A stretch of DNA of 34,413 nt. Source: Fidelibacterota bacterium. Lineage in GTDB: Bacteria > Fidelibacterota > UBA2242. A program made the position numbers and the translations under genes. The stretch's first letter is position 1; each line of letters opens with the position of its first letter. Positions 13,931 to 22,756 of this stretch are shown in pieces. The stretch is taken from positions 1 to 34,413 of the forward strand of contig JAGHBC010000074.1 in the NCBI GenBank assembly GCA_021161185.1. The letters run 5' to 3'. The notes below the pieces were generated by a model. It searched no databases, was not told where the DNA came from, and saw nothing but the letters and a program-made list of their open reading frames with translations.

Positions 13931-15481
13931 CTATAAGGGGATGTTTCCATGTTTTTTCGGTGGATTATCATCCCGTTTATTTGCCAGCATTTCCAGAGCC
14001 TTTATCAGCTTATATCGGGTTACTTTAGGTTCGATGACTTCGTCGACATAACCCTTTGATGCCGCCACGTACGGGTTTGCAAATTTATCCCGGTATTCAT
14101 CGATCTTTTCTTGCAATTTTTCCTGCGGATTATTGGCTGCCTTAATCTCTTTGGAGAAGATAATTTCACTGGCGCTCTGGGGTCCCATTACGGCGATTTC
14201 CGATGCCGGCCAGGCGTAGGTAAAATCTCCCCGCAGTTGTTTTGAGTTCATCACGCAAAATGCGCCACCATATCCCTTACGGGTAATAACGGTAATTTTG
14301 GGCACGGTGGCTTCGGCATAGGCGTAGAGCATTTTGGCGCCGTGCTTGATAACGCCGTTAAACTCCTGAACCGTGCCGGGCATGAATCCGGGAACGTCTT
14401 CAAAGGTGATTATGGGGATATTAAAAGCGTCACAGAACCGCACAAAGCGGGCGGCTTTATTGGAAGAGTTACTGTCCAGAACTCCGGCAAGATACTTTGG
14501 TTGGTTGGCGACGATGCCCACGGATTTGCCATTCAAATGCCCAAATCCGATTATTATATTCGGAGCGTAAAGAGCCTGAACCTCCAGGAATTCGCCATTA
14601 TCGAGAATGCGGGTTAAAACATCTTTCATGTCGTAGGGCTTATTGGTATTATCCGGAACGAGATAATTTAACTCCTCATCGATTCTGTCTACCGGATCTT
14701 CATTGGCGATAACCGGCGCCTCTTCCATATTATTTTGAGGAAGGTAATTGATGAGAGTGCGGATGCCTTCAAAGAGGCTTTGTTCATCATTGTAGGTAAA
14801 ATGGGTGATGCCACTCTTTGAGGCATGAACATCGGCGCCGCCTAAATCTTCCGCCGTCACATCTTCATGGGTGACGGTTTTGACGATTTTTGGACCTGTC
14901 AGGAACATATAAGCCGTTTTCCGGACCATGAAGATGAAATCCGTCAGAGCGGGTGAATACACGGCACCACCGGCGCAGGGTCCGACAACGGCGCTGATCT
15001 GAGGAATGACTCCGGAATAGAGCACATTGCGCAGGAATATTTCGGTATACCCTGCCAGAGAGTCGACGCCTTCCTGAATTCGGGCGCCGCCGGAATCATT
15101 GATGCCGATTACCGGCGCACCGACTTTGGCTGCTATTTCCAGGACCTTGACGACCTTCTCGGCAACGGTTTTCGACAGCGAACCGCCAAAAACCGTAAAA
15201 TCAAAGGCATAAACGAAAACCAACCGACCATGAATGGTGCCATAACCGGTGACCATCCCGTCTCCGAGGATCTTTTTCTTATCCATATTAAAATCAGTGC
15301 AGTTATGAGTCCGGAACATATCCATTTCATCAAAACTGTTCTTATCCAATAGCAGATCGATTCGCTCCCGTGCCGTCAATTTCCCGCGCTGATGCTGCTT
15401 TTCAATAGCTATCTCACCGCCGCCCAGCCGGGCTTTCTCAATATTTTCTTTTAACTTAAGATATTTACGCTCTCTACTCAT
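13931..15481 (-). CDS. mmdA: Methylmalonyl-CoA decarboxylase alpha subunit (carboxyltransferase)
   Basis: The 516-residue cytoplasmic carboxyltransferase moves the carboxyl group of (S)-methylmalonyl-CoA to biotin on the carrier, releasing propionyl-CoA. It has the two crotonase-like halves of the acyl-CoA carboxyltransferase family. Typical sequences are GKLTARERIDLLLD near residue 30, FGGSLSKTVAEKV, INDSGGARIQEGVDSLAGY, and GGAFCVMNSK with AVMGPQSASEII in the C-terminal half. The same family includes propionyl-CoA carboxylase beta chains. The adjoining beta, gamma/delta and carrier genes and the lack of a biotin carboxylase gene point to the decarboxylase. AGAGGAT lies 7 bases before the ATG. 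There is a 66-base gap to the upstream epimerase gene. Confidence 0.93.
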   Translation of the reverse strand: MSRERKYLKLKENIEKARLGGGEIAIEKQHQRGKLTARERIDLLLDKNSFDEMDMFRTHNCTDFNMDKKKILGDGMVTGYGTIHGRLVFVYAFDFTVFGGSLSKTVAEKVVKVLEIAAKVGAPVIGINDSGGARIQEGVDSLAGYTEIFLRNVLYSGVIPQISAVVGPCAGGAVYSPALTDFIFMVRKTAYMFLTGPKIVKTVTHEDVTAEDLGGADVHASKSGITHFTYNDEQSLFEGIRTLINYLPQNNMEEAPVIANEDPVDRIDEELNYLVPDNTNKPYDMKDVLTRILDNGEFLEVQALYAPNIIIGFGHLNGKSVGIVANQPKYLAGVLDSNSSNKAARFVRFCDAFNIPIITFEDVPGFMPGTVQEFNGVIKHGAKMLYAYAEATVPKITVITRKGYGGAFCVMNSKQLRGDFTYAWPASEIAVMGPQSASEIIFSKEIKAANNPQEKLQEKIDEYRDKFANPYVAASKGYVDEVIEPKVTRYKLIKALEMLANKRDDNPPKKHGNIPL

Positions 15482-15547
15482 TTGTGTATCCTCTTTTTAT
15501 TGGACAGGATATGATGGTCATGTAATTTACACCCGCTAATCCTTTTT

Positions 15548-15952
15548 TTAACTCTTTATCTGGCAAATTTCCGTCAGGACTCTGCCCGATGATTTAGGGT
15601 GAAGAAAGGCGATTTGACTGCCATGGGCACCGCTGCGCGGCTTTGTATCGATCATCTGAATATTCTTTGCAATAAACTGTTGAATATCTTCATCGATGTC
15701 ATCGGACTGATAAGCCACATGATGAATACCTTCCCCCTTTTTTTCAATAAATTTGGCAATTGGACTGTCATCTGCGGTTGGTTCAAGAAGTTCAATTTGA
15801 ACTTCACCAATTTTGAACATCGCGACCCGCACTTTCTGATCCGGGACTTCATCAATTCCGGTCAATTCCAGATTGAGCACATCCCGGTAAAAAGGAATAT
15901 GATTTTCGAGTGATGTAACGGCAATGCCGATATGATTAATTTGGGTAATCAT
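15548..15952 (-). CDS. mce: Methylmalonyl-CoA epimerase
   Basis: This 134-residue vicinal-oxygen-chelate enzyme interconverts (R)- and (S)-methylmalonyl-CoA, linking the mutase to the decarboxylase. Two VOC halves are visible. INHIGIAVTSLE opens the first and carries a metal-ligand His (H7); GIHHVAYQSDDID opens the second with another His; FLHPKSSGRVLTEICQ ends the protein with the ligand Glu. The length is normal for the family. Its ATG overlaps the meaB stop by 4 bases (ATGA), so translation is coupled. Confidence 0.94.
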   Translation of the reverse strand: MITQINHIGIAVTSLENHIPFYRDVLNLELTGIDEVPDQKVRVAMFKIGEVQIELLEPTADDSPIAKFIEKKGEGIHHVAYQSDDIDEDIQQFIAKNIQMIDTKPRSGAHGSQIAFLHPKSSGRVLTEICQIKS

Positions 15953-16914
15953 TTCCAGTTTATCTCCTGTAAAAATTTATCAATTTTTTTATTTAATAAT
16001 TTATAGGGGCTGACCTTTTTTTGAAAAACATTCTCAACCCAGGAGTCTAGACAATCATCAATATTTAAAAATTTATCTACATGTTCTTTTATTTTCGAAA
16101 GGGCGATATGTTTTAATTCATTTTCGATACGATTTTTGCGTTTTTGGGTAAGATTTCCGTTTTTTAATATGGTTGTGTAGTAAGCCTGAATTAGCGAATA
16201 TGCCTCAGCGATGCCTTCATTCAATGTAGCCGATGTCATCGTGATCGGATGTTCGGTTGTATTTCCAGTGCCGTTTTTCAAACTCAAAACATATTCAACT
16301 TCCGCTCGCAGCCGGTCGGCGCCGTCGTGGTCTTTTTTATTTATGATGAAAATATCGCCGATTTCCATGACGCCGGCCTTCAACGCCTGAATCTCATCGC
16401 CAAGCCCGGGGACTAAAACGAGCAAAACAATATCCGAAAGCTCCATGACTTCAATTTCAGTTTGTCCGACTCCGATGGTCTCAATAATAATATGGTCGTA
16501 GCCGGCTGCGTCAAAGATTCTGACAGCGTCACCTGTTGCTCCGGCGACACCGCCCAAATGTCCTCTTGACGCCATGGAACGGATAAAAACGCCGTCATCG
16601 ACAGCATGTTTCTGCATCCGCAACCGGTCGCCTAATATGGCGCCGCCGGTAAAAGGCGAACTGGGATCCACGGCAATCACGGCAACTTTTTTCTTATCCC
16701 GCCGGATATGCTCGATAAGGCGGTCAAGCAGGCTGCTTTTTCCCGCGCCGGGCGGTCCGGTAATTCCCCAGATAACAGCATGCCCGCAATGGGGATAAAG
16801 GGCGTCGATCAGAGCTTCTTTTTTAACGGTTTCCACTCCGTTTTCCACCAGGCTGATTGCTTTTGCAATCCCCCGAATATCACCCTTGATGACCCGCCTG
16901 GCTAATTCCTGCAA
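15949..16914 (-). CDS. meaB: MeaB/ArgK-type GTPase chaperone of methylmalonyl-CoA mutase
   Basis: MeaB is a G3E-family GTPase that protects methylmalonyl-CoA mutase and gates delivery of adenosylcobalamin. This 321-residue protein has the P-loop GPPGAGKS at residues 53-60, the VDPSSPFTGGAILGDR segment that includes the Mg2+-site Asp, the switch region ETIGVGQTEIEVM, and NKKD for guanine recognition. The C-terminal part forms the helical dimerisation arm. The start appears to be TTG at 16914, 11 bases after the small-subunit stop with GGAT upstream; no ATG lies near. Its place directly after the mutase genes is the usual arrangement. Confidence 0.93.
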   Translation of the reverse strand: MQELARRVIKGDIRGIAKAISLVENGVETVKKEALIDALYPHCGHAVIWGITGPPGAGKSSLLDRLIEHIRRDKKKVAVIAVDPSSPFTGGAILGDRLRMQKHAVDDGVFIRSMASRGHLGGVAGATGDAVRIFDAAGYDHIIIETIGVGQTEIEVMELSDIVLLVLVPGLGDEIQALKAGVMEIGDIFIINKKDHDGADRLRAEVEYVLSLKNGTGNTTEHPITMTSATLNEGIAEAYSLIQAYYTTILKNGNLTQKRKNRIENELKHIALSKIKEHVDKFLNIDDCLDSWVENVFQKKVSPYKLLNKKIDKFLQEINWK

Positions 16915-16925
16915 AGTATAATCCG

Positions 16926-17315
16926 TTATTTTACTGTTTCAATAAAATCAGTGATATCTTTGATAGGTGTGCCGGGAGTGAAAATCGCCCGAATACCCTT
17001 CTCCTTTAATGAGGGGATATCTGATTCCGGAATTACGCCCCCGCCAAAGACGATGATATCGCCGGCGCCTTTTTTCCGGAGAAGATTCACAATCTTGGGA
17101 AAGAGTTCATTGTGAGCGCCGGACAGAAGACTGAGCCCGACAAAATCGACGTCTTCCTGAATGGCTGTTTTTACAATGGCTTCCGGAGTCTGACGTATTC
17201 CGGTATAGATGACCTCATAACCGGCGTCTTTCAATGCCCGGGCAACATATTTAGCGCCCCGGTCATGACCATCGAGCCCCGGTTTGGCAATTAAAATTCG
17301 AGTTTTTTTATCCAT
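16926..17315 (-). CDS. mcmA2: Methylmalonyl-CoA mutase, B12-binding subunit
   Basis: This 129-residue protein is the cobalamin-binding domain encoded as its own subunit. It carries the DxHxxG motif as DGHDRG, with H17 the predicted lower cobalt ligand. GLSLLSGAH and [13 protein letters not shown] supply the nucleotide-tail pocket. I choose ATG 17315 over the in-frame TTG at 17324 because AGGAT lies upstream of it. It begins just before the mutase large-subunit stop ends (spacing about 11 bases). Split large and small subunits are common in archaea and several bacterial lineages, unlike the fused human and Propionibacterium alpha chains. Confidence 0.94.
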   Translation of the reverse strand: MDKKTRILIAKPGLDGHDRGAKYVARALKDAGYEVIYTGIRQTPEAIVKTAIQEDVDFVGLSLLSGAHNELFPKIVNLLRKKGAGDIIVFGGGVIPESDIPSLKEKGIRAIFTPGTPIKDITDFIETVK

Positions 17316-17326
17316 TTTAATCAATC

Positions 17327-19000
17327 CTATAATACAATTGATTCTTGATATTCACCAAATTCAGCCCTAAGCACATTGCAGATTTCTCCGAGGGAAGCAT
17401 AATCCTTTACTGCATCGATGATAAAGGGCATTAAATTCCGGTCCGGATCTTTTGCCGCGGCTCCCAGCACCGCAAGTCTGCTTCGGACAATATCACTGTT
17501 ACGCTGTTTTTTTATCTGTGACAGCTTTTCGATCTGAACTTTCTGCAATTTCGGATTGACTTTTAATAAACCGCCGGGCGCATTTTCACTGATCGTAAAT
17601 TTATTTACCCCTACAATAATTCGTTCAGCCCGCTCAACTTCCTGTTGATAGCGATAGGCGGCGTCCTGAATCTCTTTCTGAACATATCCGTTTTCAATGG
17701 CATGGACCATTCCGCCCATCTCTTCAATTTTATTCAGGTAATTCCAGACCTCGTTTTCGATTTTGTCGGTCAGATTTTCAACATAAAAACTGCCCGCCAA
17801 AGGATCAACCGTATTGGTTACGCCGGATTCATGAGCGACAATCTGCTGGGTGCGCAAAGCAATGCGGACAGATTCTTCGGTTGGTAAACTCAGGGCTTCA
17901 TCTCTTGAATTGGTATGGAGACTCTGGGTGCCACCCATGACTGCCGCCAGGGTTTGAATTGCAACCCGGACAATATTATTATCCGGTTGTTGAGCCGTCA
18001 AAGTGCTACCAGCCGTTTGAGTGTGAAAACGCAGCATCATGGATTTCGGATTTTGGGCGTTAAATTTTTCTTTCATTATTTTTGCCCAAATGCGTCGAGC
18101 CGCCCGGAATTTGGCAACCTCTTCAAGCAGATCGCTATGGGCGTTGAAGAAAAATGATAAACGCCCGGCAAAACTGTCAATATCCATACCCGATTTCAAG
18201 GCTGCATTTACATATTCAATACCGTCAGCTAGGGTAAAAGCCACTTCCTGAACCGCTGTGGAGCCGGCTTCGCGAATATGGTATCCGGAGATGCTGATGG
18301 TATTCCATTTGGGAACTTCGGTGGAACAGTATTCGAAAATATTGGTGATCAGCCGGAGCGATGGCTTGGGCGGAAAGATATAAGTCCCCCGCGCCATATA
18401 CTCTTTCAGAATATCGTTTTGAATAGTTCCGGTTAATTTGTTGCGGGGGACACCCTGTTTTTCAGCTACGGCAATATACATTGCTAAGAGAACCGCTGCC
18501 GGTGCATTGATGGTCATGGAGGTAGAGACCCTATCCATTGGAATTCCGTCGAATAGGATTTCCATATCCTTTATAGTGTCGATCGCGACTCCAACCTTAC
18601 CAATTTCGCCTTCAGCATGGGGATCATCGGAATCATACCCAATCTGAGTCGGCAGATCGAAGGCGATTGACAGCCCCGTTTGGCCCTGATTTAAGAGATA
18701 TTTATAGCGTTCATTTGATTCTTCCGCTGTCCCGAATCCGGCATATTGGCGCATGGTCCAGAAACGCCCGCGGTACATGGTTGGCTGTACTCCGCGGGTG
18801 AAGGGGTATTCACCGGGGAAACCTATTTTTTCGTTATAATCGTCGAAATCACCGCTTTCCGGCAAGGCAACTCTTTCAGCCGACAGCCACGAACCGGTGG
18901 TAAACTCGGTTTTTCGCTCGGGGAAACGGTCGATGACCTTTTTTAGTGTGCCGGCTTCCCATTCTTTCTTTTTTTGCAGGAAGCGTTCATCTTTTGACAT
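17327..19000 (-). CDS. mcmA1: Methylmalonyl-CoA mutase, large (catalytic) subunit
   Basis: The 557-residue catalytic subunit carries out the B12-dependent rearrangement between succinyl-CoA and (R)-methylmalonyl-CoA. It has the TIM-barrel hallmarks: [21 protein letters not shown] near residue 85, [12 protein letters not shown], the [16 protein letters not shown] active-site stretch with the catalytic His, and [16 protein letters not shown]. The CoA-binding end includes [24 protein letters not shown]. There is no fused B12 domain; that is the next gene. AAGGAGT sits 8 bases before the ATG, the best ribosome site in the operon, as expected for the first gene. Confidence 0.96.
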   Translation of the reverse strand: MSKDERFLQKKKEWEAGTLKKVIDRFPERKTEFTTGSWLSAERVALPESGDFDDYNEKIGFPGEYPFTRGVQPTMYRGRFWTMRQYAGFGTAEESNERYKYLLNQGQTGLSIAFDLPTQIGYDSDDPHAEGEIGKVGVAIDTIKDMEILFDGIPMDRVSTSMTINAPAAVLLAMYIAVAEKQGVPRNKLTGTIQNDILKEYMARGTYIFPPKPSLRLITNIFEYCSTEVPKWNTISISGYHIREAGSTAVQEVAFTLADGIEYVNAALKSGMDIDSFAGRLSFFFNAHSDLLEEVAKFRAARRIWAKIMKEKFNAQNPKSMMLRFHTQTAGSTLTAQQPDNNIVRVAIQTLAAVMGGTQSLHTNSRDEALSLPTEESVRIALRTQQIVAHESGVTNTVDPLAGSFYVENLTDKIENEVWNYLNKIEEMGGMVHAIENGYVQKEIQDAAYRYQQEVERAERIIVGVNKFTISENAPGGLLKVNPKLQKVQIEKLSQIKKQRNSDIVRSRLAVLGAAAKDPDRNLMPFIIDAVKDYASLGEICNVLRAEFGEYQESIVL

Positions 19001-19364
19001 TAGCGCGACTCCTTACTTTTGAATAGAATTGAATCTTTCATCAAAAGGTAATTAATGCTTAGTTTATTGATATTGCCTGTGGAAAATCTGTATCTCTATC
19101 TAAAAATCATTTCAGATAGAGACAAATTTTATACCAAGAAAATTTCACAAACAGACTCTTGCCGGGAGTATCTTAAAAAACTTAAAAAATTAAAGAGGAA
19201 TTATGAGAAAAACAACAGATACCGTGACTATTCCGAGGGTATTTAAAATCATCACGCTTTCTCATAAAGGAGAAAATGGATTGAGGAAATAAATTAAATT
19301 TGGTTCCTTCTCAAATTCAGTGGGTAAAATAAAAAATGGCTCTTTCTTGAATTGAGTGGATAGG

Positions 19365-19392
19365 TCCGTGGTCCGTAGTCTGTGGTCTGTAA
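19365..19392. repeat. 7-bp tandem repeat, four units
   Basis: TCCGTGG, TCCGTAG, TCTGTGG and TCTGTAA follow without gaps. The array ends 14 bases before the four-helix-bundle relic. Confidence 0.8.
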
Positions 19393-19406
19393 ACAATGAT
19401 TCTTTG

Positions 19407-19478
19407 AGTTCAAAAGATGTTTATGAGTTGGCATACGAACAGGCTATGGATATTTTTTTCTTATCTAAAAAATTCCCA
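19407..19478 (+). pseudogene. Relic of a four-helix-bundle (23S rRNA intervening-sequence type) protein
   Basis: The frame encodes about 24 residues, SSKDVYELAYEQAMDIFFLS then KKFP, that fit the first helix of the four-helix-bundle / S23 intervening-sequence family (typical pattern: DLxVWxxAxELxxxIYxLTxxFP). Directly after KKFP the reading runs into the 11-bp minisatellite, and nothing of the remaining three helices is seen. It is therefore a truncated relic. Its flanks are the 7-bp array upstream and the 11-bp array downstream. Confidence 0.6.
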
Positions 19479-19490
19479 ACCCCCACTACC

Positions 19491-19556
19491 CAACTACTAC
19501 CCAACTACCATACAACTACCATACAACTACTATACAACTACCATACAACTACCATA
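19491..19556. repeat. 11-bp minisatellite, six units, opposite orientation
   Basis: Units CAACTACTACC, CAACTACCATA (twice), CAACTACTATA and CAACTACCATA (twice). The reverse complement TATGGTAGTTG is the unit of the arrays at 5451 and 11297, so the same minisatellite family occurs in both orientations. Confidence 0.88.
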
Positions 19557-19670
19557 ATTAACCGAAGGATAAAGTTCCTTTATTTCTTCTTGAATAATGT
19601 TAAATTTAGTAGATATTTGTGAATTCATAGCTTGAATGGAATGTTTTAATAATAATGAATCGTATTTAAG

Positions 19671-21512
19671 ATGAAATTGTACCTGCGTATGTTGAAGTGG
19701 GCAAAGCCCTACTGGAAAGTCTTGTTGGGCGGTATTCTGGCGTCACTGTTGTTCGTGGTCTTTAACAGCGCCTCGGTCTGGTTGACAGCCTCTTTTGTGA
19801 ATGTGATTTTTCCCAAAGAACATGCGGAGGTCGCTCAGAAGCTGGAAGCGCCGGCGGATCTACAGGAAAAATTCAGCCTCAACGATAAATTAAAAAATTA
19901 TACAAATCAATTGCTGATTCACGACGACCCCTTTGCATCTTTAAAGGCGCTTTGTATCGTGATTTTCCTGACCTTCTTTTTCAAGAATGTGTTTTTCTAT
20001 ATAAAAAATATCGCTTTAGGCTATGTTCAATTAAAGTTAATTGCCGATTTACGCAACGCGCTGTTTACCCATATTCACAATCTATCGTTATCCTATTTTC
20101 ACCGGAAAAAGGGCGGCGAATTGCTTTCAATTATCCTGAATGATGTCGGGATTATGCGGCGGGCTTTTGTGGTGAGTTTTGATAAGTTGCTTGTCGAGCC
20201 GATAAATATTTTAACATTTGTAACGTTGTTGTTTATCATTTCCTGGAAGCTGGCTTTATTATCTTTTATAATTTTACCGGTATCTTTTTTTATTATTTCC
20301 AGGATCGGTCAAAGTATTCGTCGTAAATCAGTACGAACGTCCAAGAAGATCGCCGGAATTATGGCGATTCTCAATGAAACTGTGGGCGGTATCCGGGTCG
20401 TCAAAGCCTTTGCCATGGAGGAGTTCGAGAAACGGAAATTTTTCAGGGAAACGCAACGCTATTTTAATCTTACTTTTAAGCGCAGGCGCTTGCGGGCGAT
20501 ATCTTCGCCAATCAACGAAACTTTCGGGGTCGGTATCGGCGTTATCCTGCTTTGGATCGGCGGCAGTCATGTTCTGGCTGGTACGGGCATTGAAGCTGAA
20601 GATTTTATCCGTTTTATTATCCTGTTATTTGCTATTTTGAATCCGATAAAAACACTAAATACGGTTAACGTTGATATCCAGGAAGGTTTGGCTTCAGCCT
20701 CCCGTGTTTTTTCCATTTTGGATGAAAAATCCGACATTACCGAGAAAAAGAATGCCATTCAGATAACCCGATTTAAAAAAGATATTCGTTATGAACATGT
20801 TGATTTTTGGTATGATGAGTCAAATGGGAACATTTTAAGCGATGTTAATTTGACGGTTAAAAAGGGCGATATTATTGCGATTGTCGGCCACTCAGGGGCC
20901 GGCAAAACGACTTTCGTAGATTTGCTTCCGCGTTTTTATGATGTGACCGCCGGACGGATATTAATTGACGATATTGATATTTGCGATCTGACTCTGTCGT
21001 CGCTTCGTTCGTTAATGGGAATCGTCACTCAGGAGACGATTTTATTTAACGATACGATTTTCAATAATATAGCCTACGGTATGATAGATGCGGATCCGGA
21101 GGTTGTGCAAACTGCCGCCAAAGCCGCCAACGCCGATGAATTTATCGAGGAATTTCCTGATAAATATGAGACAATAATTGGCGATAAAGGCTCACGGTTA
21201 TCCGGCGGTCAGGCTCAGCGTATCGCCATTGCCCGGGCCCTGTTGAAAAATCCGCCTATCCTGATTTTTGACGAAGCGACCTCCTCTTTGGATACCGAAT
21301 CGGAAAAGAAAGTCCAGGCTGCAATCGACCGTCTGATGAAAGACCGGACCGTATTTGTTATTGCTCACCGGTTAGCGACTATCCAAAATGCCACTAAAAT
21401 TATAGTTTTAGATAAAGGTCGGATCGTGGAAGCGGGAACTCATCAGGAATTGCTGGATAAAAATGGTTTATATAAGTATTTCTATGATATTCAATTTCAC
21501 TATAATCAATAG
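19671..21512 (+). CDS. MsbA-type lipid/polymer ABC exporter (fused permease-ATPase)
   Basis: This 613-residue half-transporter has six membrane helices in the first 350 residues and an ATPase domain in the last 250. The ATPase shows Walker A GHSGAGKT, the Q-loop region GIVTQETILFNDTI, signature LSGGQ, Walker B LIFDEATSSLD and the switch His in FVIAHRLAT. It would work as a homodimer in the inner membrane. The nearest well-known relatives are MsbA (lipid A-core flippase) and multidrug-type exporters. The downstream glycerophosphotransferases and Kdo-kinase-like gene favour export of an envelope lipid or lipid-linked polymer. A long loop between the first two helices (about residues 45-100) is larger than in E. 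coli MsbA. It is the first gene of the plus-strand cluster. Confidence 0.9.
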   Translation: MKLYLRMLKWAKPYWKVLLGGILASLLFVVFNSASVWLTASFVNVIFPKEHAEVAQKLEAPADLQEKFSLNDKLKNYTNQLLIHDDPFASLKALCIVIFLTFFFKNVFFYIKNIALGYVQLKLIADLRNALFTHIHNLSLSYFHRKKGGELLSIILNDVGIMRRAFVVSFDKLLVEPINILTFVTLLFIISWKLALLSFIILPVSFFIISRIGQSIRRKSVRTSKKIAGIMAILNETVGGIRVVKAFAMEEFEKRKFFRETQRYFNLTFKRRRLRAISSPINETFGVGIGVILLWIGGSHVLAGTGIEAEDFIRFIILLFAILNPIKTLNTVNVDIQEGLASASRVFSILDEKSDITEKKNAIQITRFKKDIRYEHVDFWYDESNGNILSDVNLTVKKGDIIAIVGHSGAGKTTFVDLLPRFYDVTAGRILIDDIDICDLTLSSLRSLMGIVTQETILFNDTIFNNIAYGMIDADPEVVQTAAKAANADEFIEEFPDKYETIIGDKGSRLSGGQAQRIAIARALLKNPPILIFDEATSSLDTESEKKVQAAIDRLMKDRTVFVIAHRLATIQNATKIIVLDKGRIVEAGTHQELLDKNGLYKYFYDIQFHYNQ

Positions 21513-21529
21513 AATAAACATTAAATTTC

Positions 21530-22681
21530 ATGATATCCGATAAAAAATTTGTTGTCTTTCTATATTTAAATGGTATTCATCACTTATATCACTCTGCCAT
21601 AACGGCGATGGAATTATCATTGTTGCAGGATGATTTTAGTGTGAAACTGATTTCCTGTTCGGCGGAACATACCTCGATATTGAAGTATATCCAATCTCGG
21701 TATCCCGCTAATCGCTGTGAAATTATCACGGTGCCGTTGCCGTTTCGCTATAAGTATCTGAATTTCAAGAAAAAGTCTTACCCGTCGCCGGTGGATACAA
21801 TTCCAAAAGTAAAAAATATCCTGCGAACCAGCGACGCAATCATCTCCACTTCTCATTCGATAGTAAAATATTTTAAAAAATTACGACTGGAGAAACCGAA
21901 GAATATTTACCAATATCACGGTTGCGGGGATAGAAAATATGGATTTGATCCGGTTTTGGGTGACTTTGATTTAATATTGTTACCCGGAGTTTATCATCAA
22001 AATCGGCTTGTAGATGAGGGTATTATTCCAAAAGAGAAGACCGTAATTGTAGGTTGGCCTAAACTGGATTATAGTACCGATATCGGTTCATTAAAGCAGG
22101 CTCTTTTTAATAATGACCGGCCTATTGTGCTATATGCCCCGCATTGGCAGCCGGGTTTAACATCTTTTAAACATTGGGGCAGAGAAGTTATGGAATATTT
22201 CTATCGTCAGGATAAATACAACCTGATATTTGCGCCTCATATTCAAATTATGCATTGGCGTGTAAAATATGGCTATGATCTGAATCTGGATAAGTATAAA
22301 TGTGACCATATCCATATCGATTTTGGAAGCGAGCGAAGTGTAAACGGCGCCTATACTAAAGTGGCGGACTTGTACATGGGAGATGTCAGCAGCCTGGTCT
22401 ATGAATGGATTGCTTTTCAGGCCCGCCCTTGTTTATTTCTAAATGCACATCAGGTAAACTGGCGGGAAGATGTGAATTACCGCAATTGGCAGTACGGTCC
22501 GGTAGTAGAGTCGATGGATCAGTTGGACCGAAAACTGAATGAAGCCGTTGAAGATAAGGAATACTTAAATATTCAGTCAGAACGAATTAAGGAATATATG
22601 AATTTAACCGATGTCCCTTCGTCTCGACGGGCGGCGGAAGCGATTTATCAATACTTGAATAATAATTCAGGAAACTCTTAA
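21530..22681 (+). CDS. CDP-glycerol glycerophosphotransferase-family protein (1 of 3)
   Basis: This 383-residue protein belongs to the CDP-glycerol:poly(glycerophosphate) glycerophosphotransferase (TagB/TagF) superfamily, a GT-B fold that transfers a polyol phosphate from a CDP donor. Family features are YQYHGCGD, VGWPKLDYS, IVLYAPHWQPG with the catalytic-type His after the strand, IFAPHIQIMH, and the CDP-binding end MGDVSSLVYEWIAFQARPCLFLN. It lies 17 bases after the exporter gene. The donor may be CDP-glycerol, CDP-ribitol or another CDP-alcohol; sequence alone does not say. Similar proteins occur outside Gram-positives in capsule and LPS loci. Confidence 0.85.
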   Translation: MISDKKFVVFLYLNGIHHLYHSAITAMELSLLQDDFSVKLISCSAEHTSILKYIQSRYPANRCEIITVPLPFRYKYLNFKKKSYPSPVDTIPKVKNILRTSDAIISTSHSIVKYFKKLRLEKPKNIYQYHGCGDRKYGFDPVLGDFDLILLPGVYHQNRLVDEGIIPKEKTVIVGWPKLDYSTDIGSLKQALFNNDRPIVLYAPHWQPGLTSFKHWGREVMEYFYRQDKYNLIFAPHIQIMHWRVKYGYDLNLDKYKCDHIHIDFGSERSVNGAYTKVADLYMGDVSSLVYEWIAFQARPCLFLNAHQVNWREDVNYRNWQYGPVVESMDQLDRKLNEAVEDKEYLNIQSERIKEYMNLTDVPSSRRAAEAIYQYLNNNSGNS

Positions 22682-22756
22682 TAGGTGAATGCGCTGTCAA
22701 TTATATTATTTCAAAAAACCAATAGATTTATTGTGATGATTAAAAGAGATTAATTA

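Larger units (their letters stand above)
19001..19670. other. 670-bp divergent gap with gene relic and tandem repeats
   Basis: This gap separates the mutase operon from the plus-strand exporter and must hold the promoters of both. I see no clear sigma70 pair. It holds an imperfect ~22-bp direct repeat (19302-19324 and 19338-19359, consensus GGYTCYTTCTYRAATTSAGTGG), a 7-bp tandem array, a fragment of a four-helix-bundle protein gene and an 11-bp minisatellite. A short Lys-rich frame at 19055-19246 has no ribosome site and I do not count it as a gene. Confidence 0.6.

Noticed and set aside
13931-15481. Propionyl-CoA carboxylase beta chain as the primary call
   Set aside because: No biotin carboxylase gene is nearby, while decarboxylase beta, gamma/delta and carrier genes follow directly.
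19055-19246. A 63-codon Lys-rich frame in the gap before the exporter
   Set aside because: No ribosome site, low-complexity Lys/Tyr content and no family pattern; more likely chance.
19407-19556. Diversity-generating retroelement accessory gene
   Set aside because: Only a helix-1 fragment remains and there is no reverse transcriptase, template/variable repeat pair or target gene in the window.
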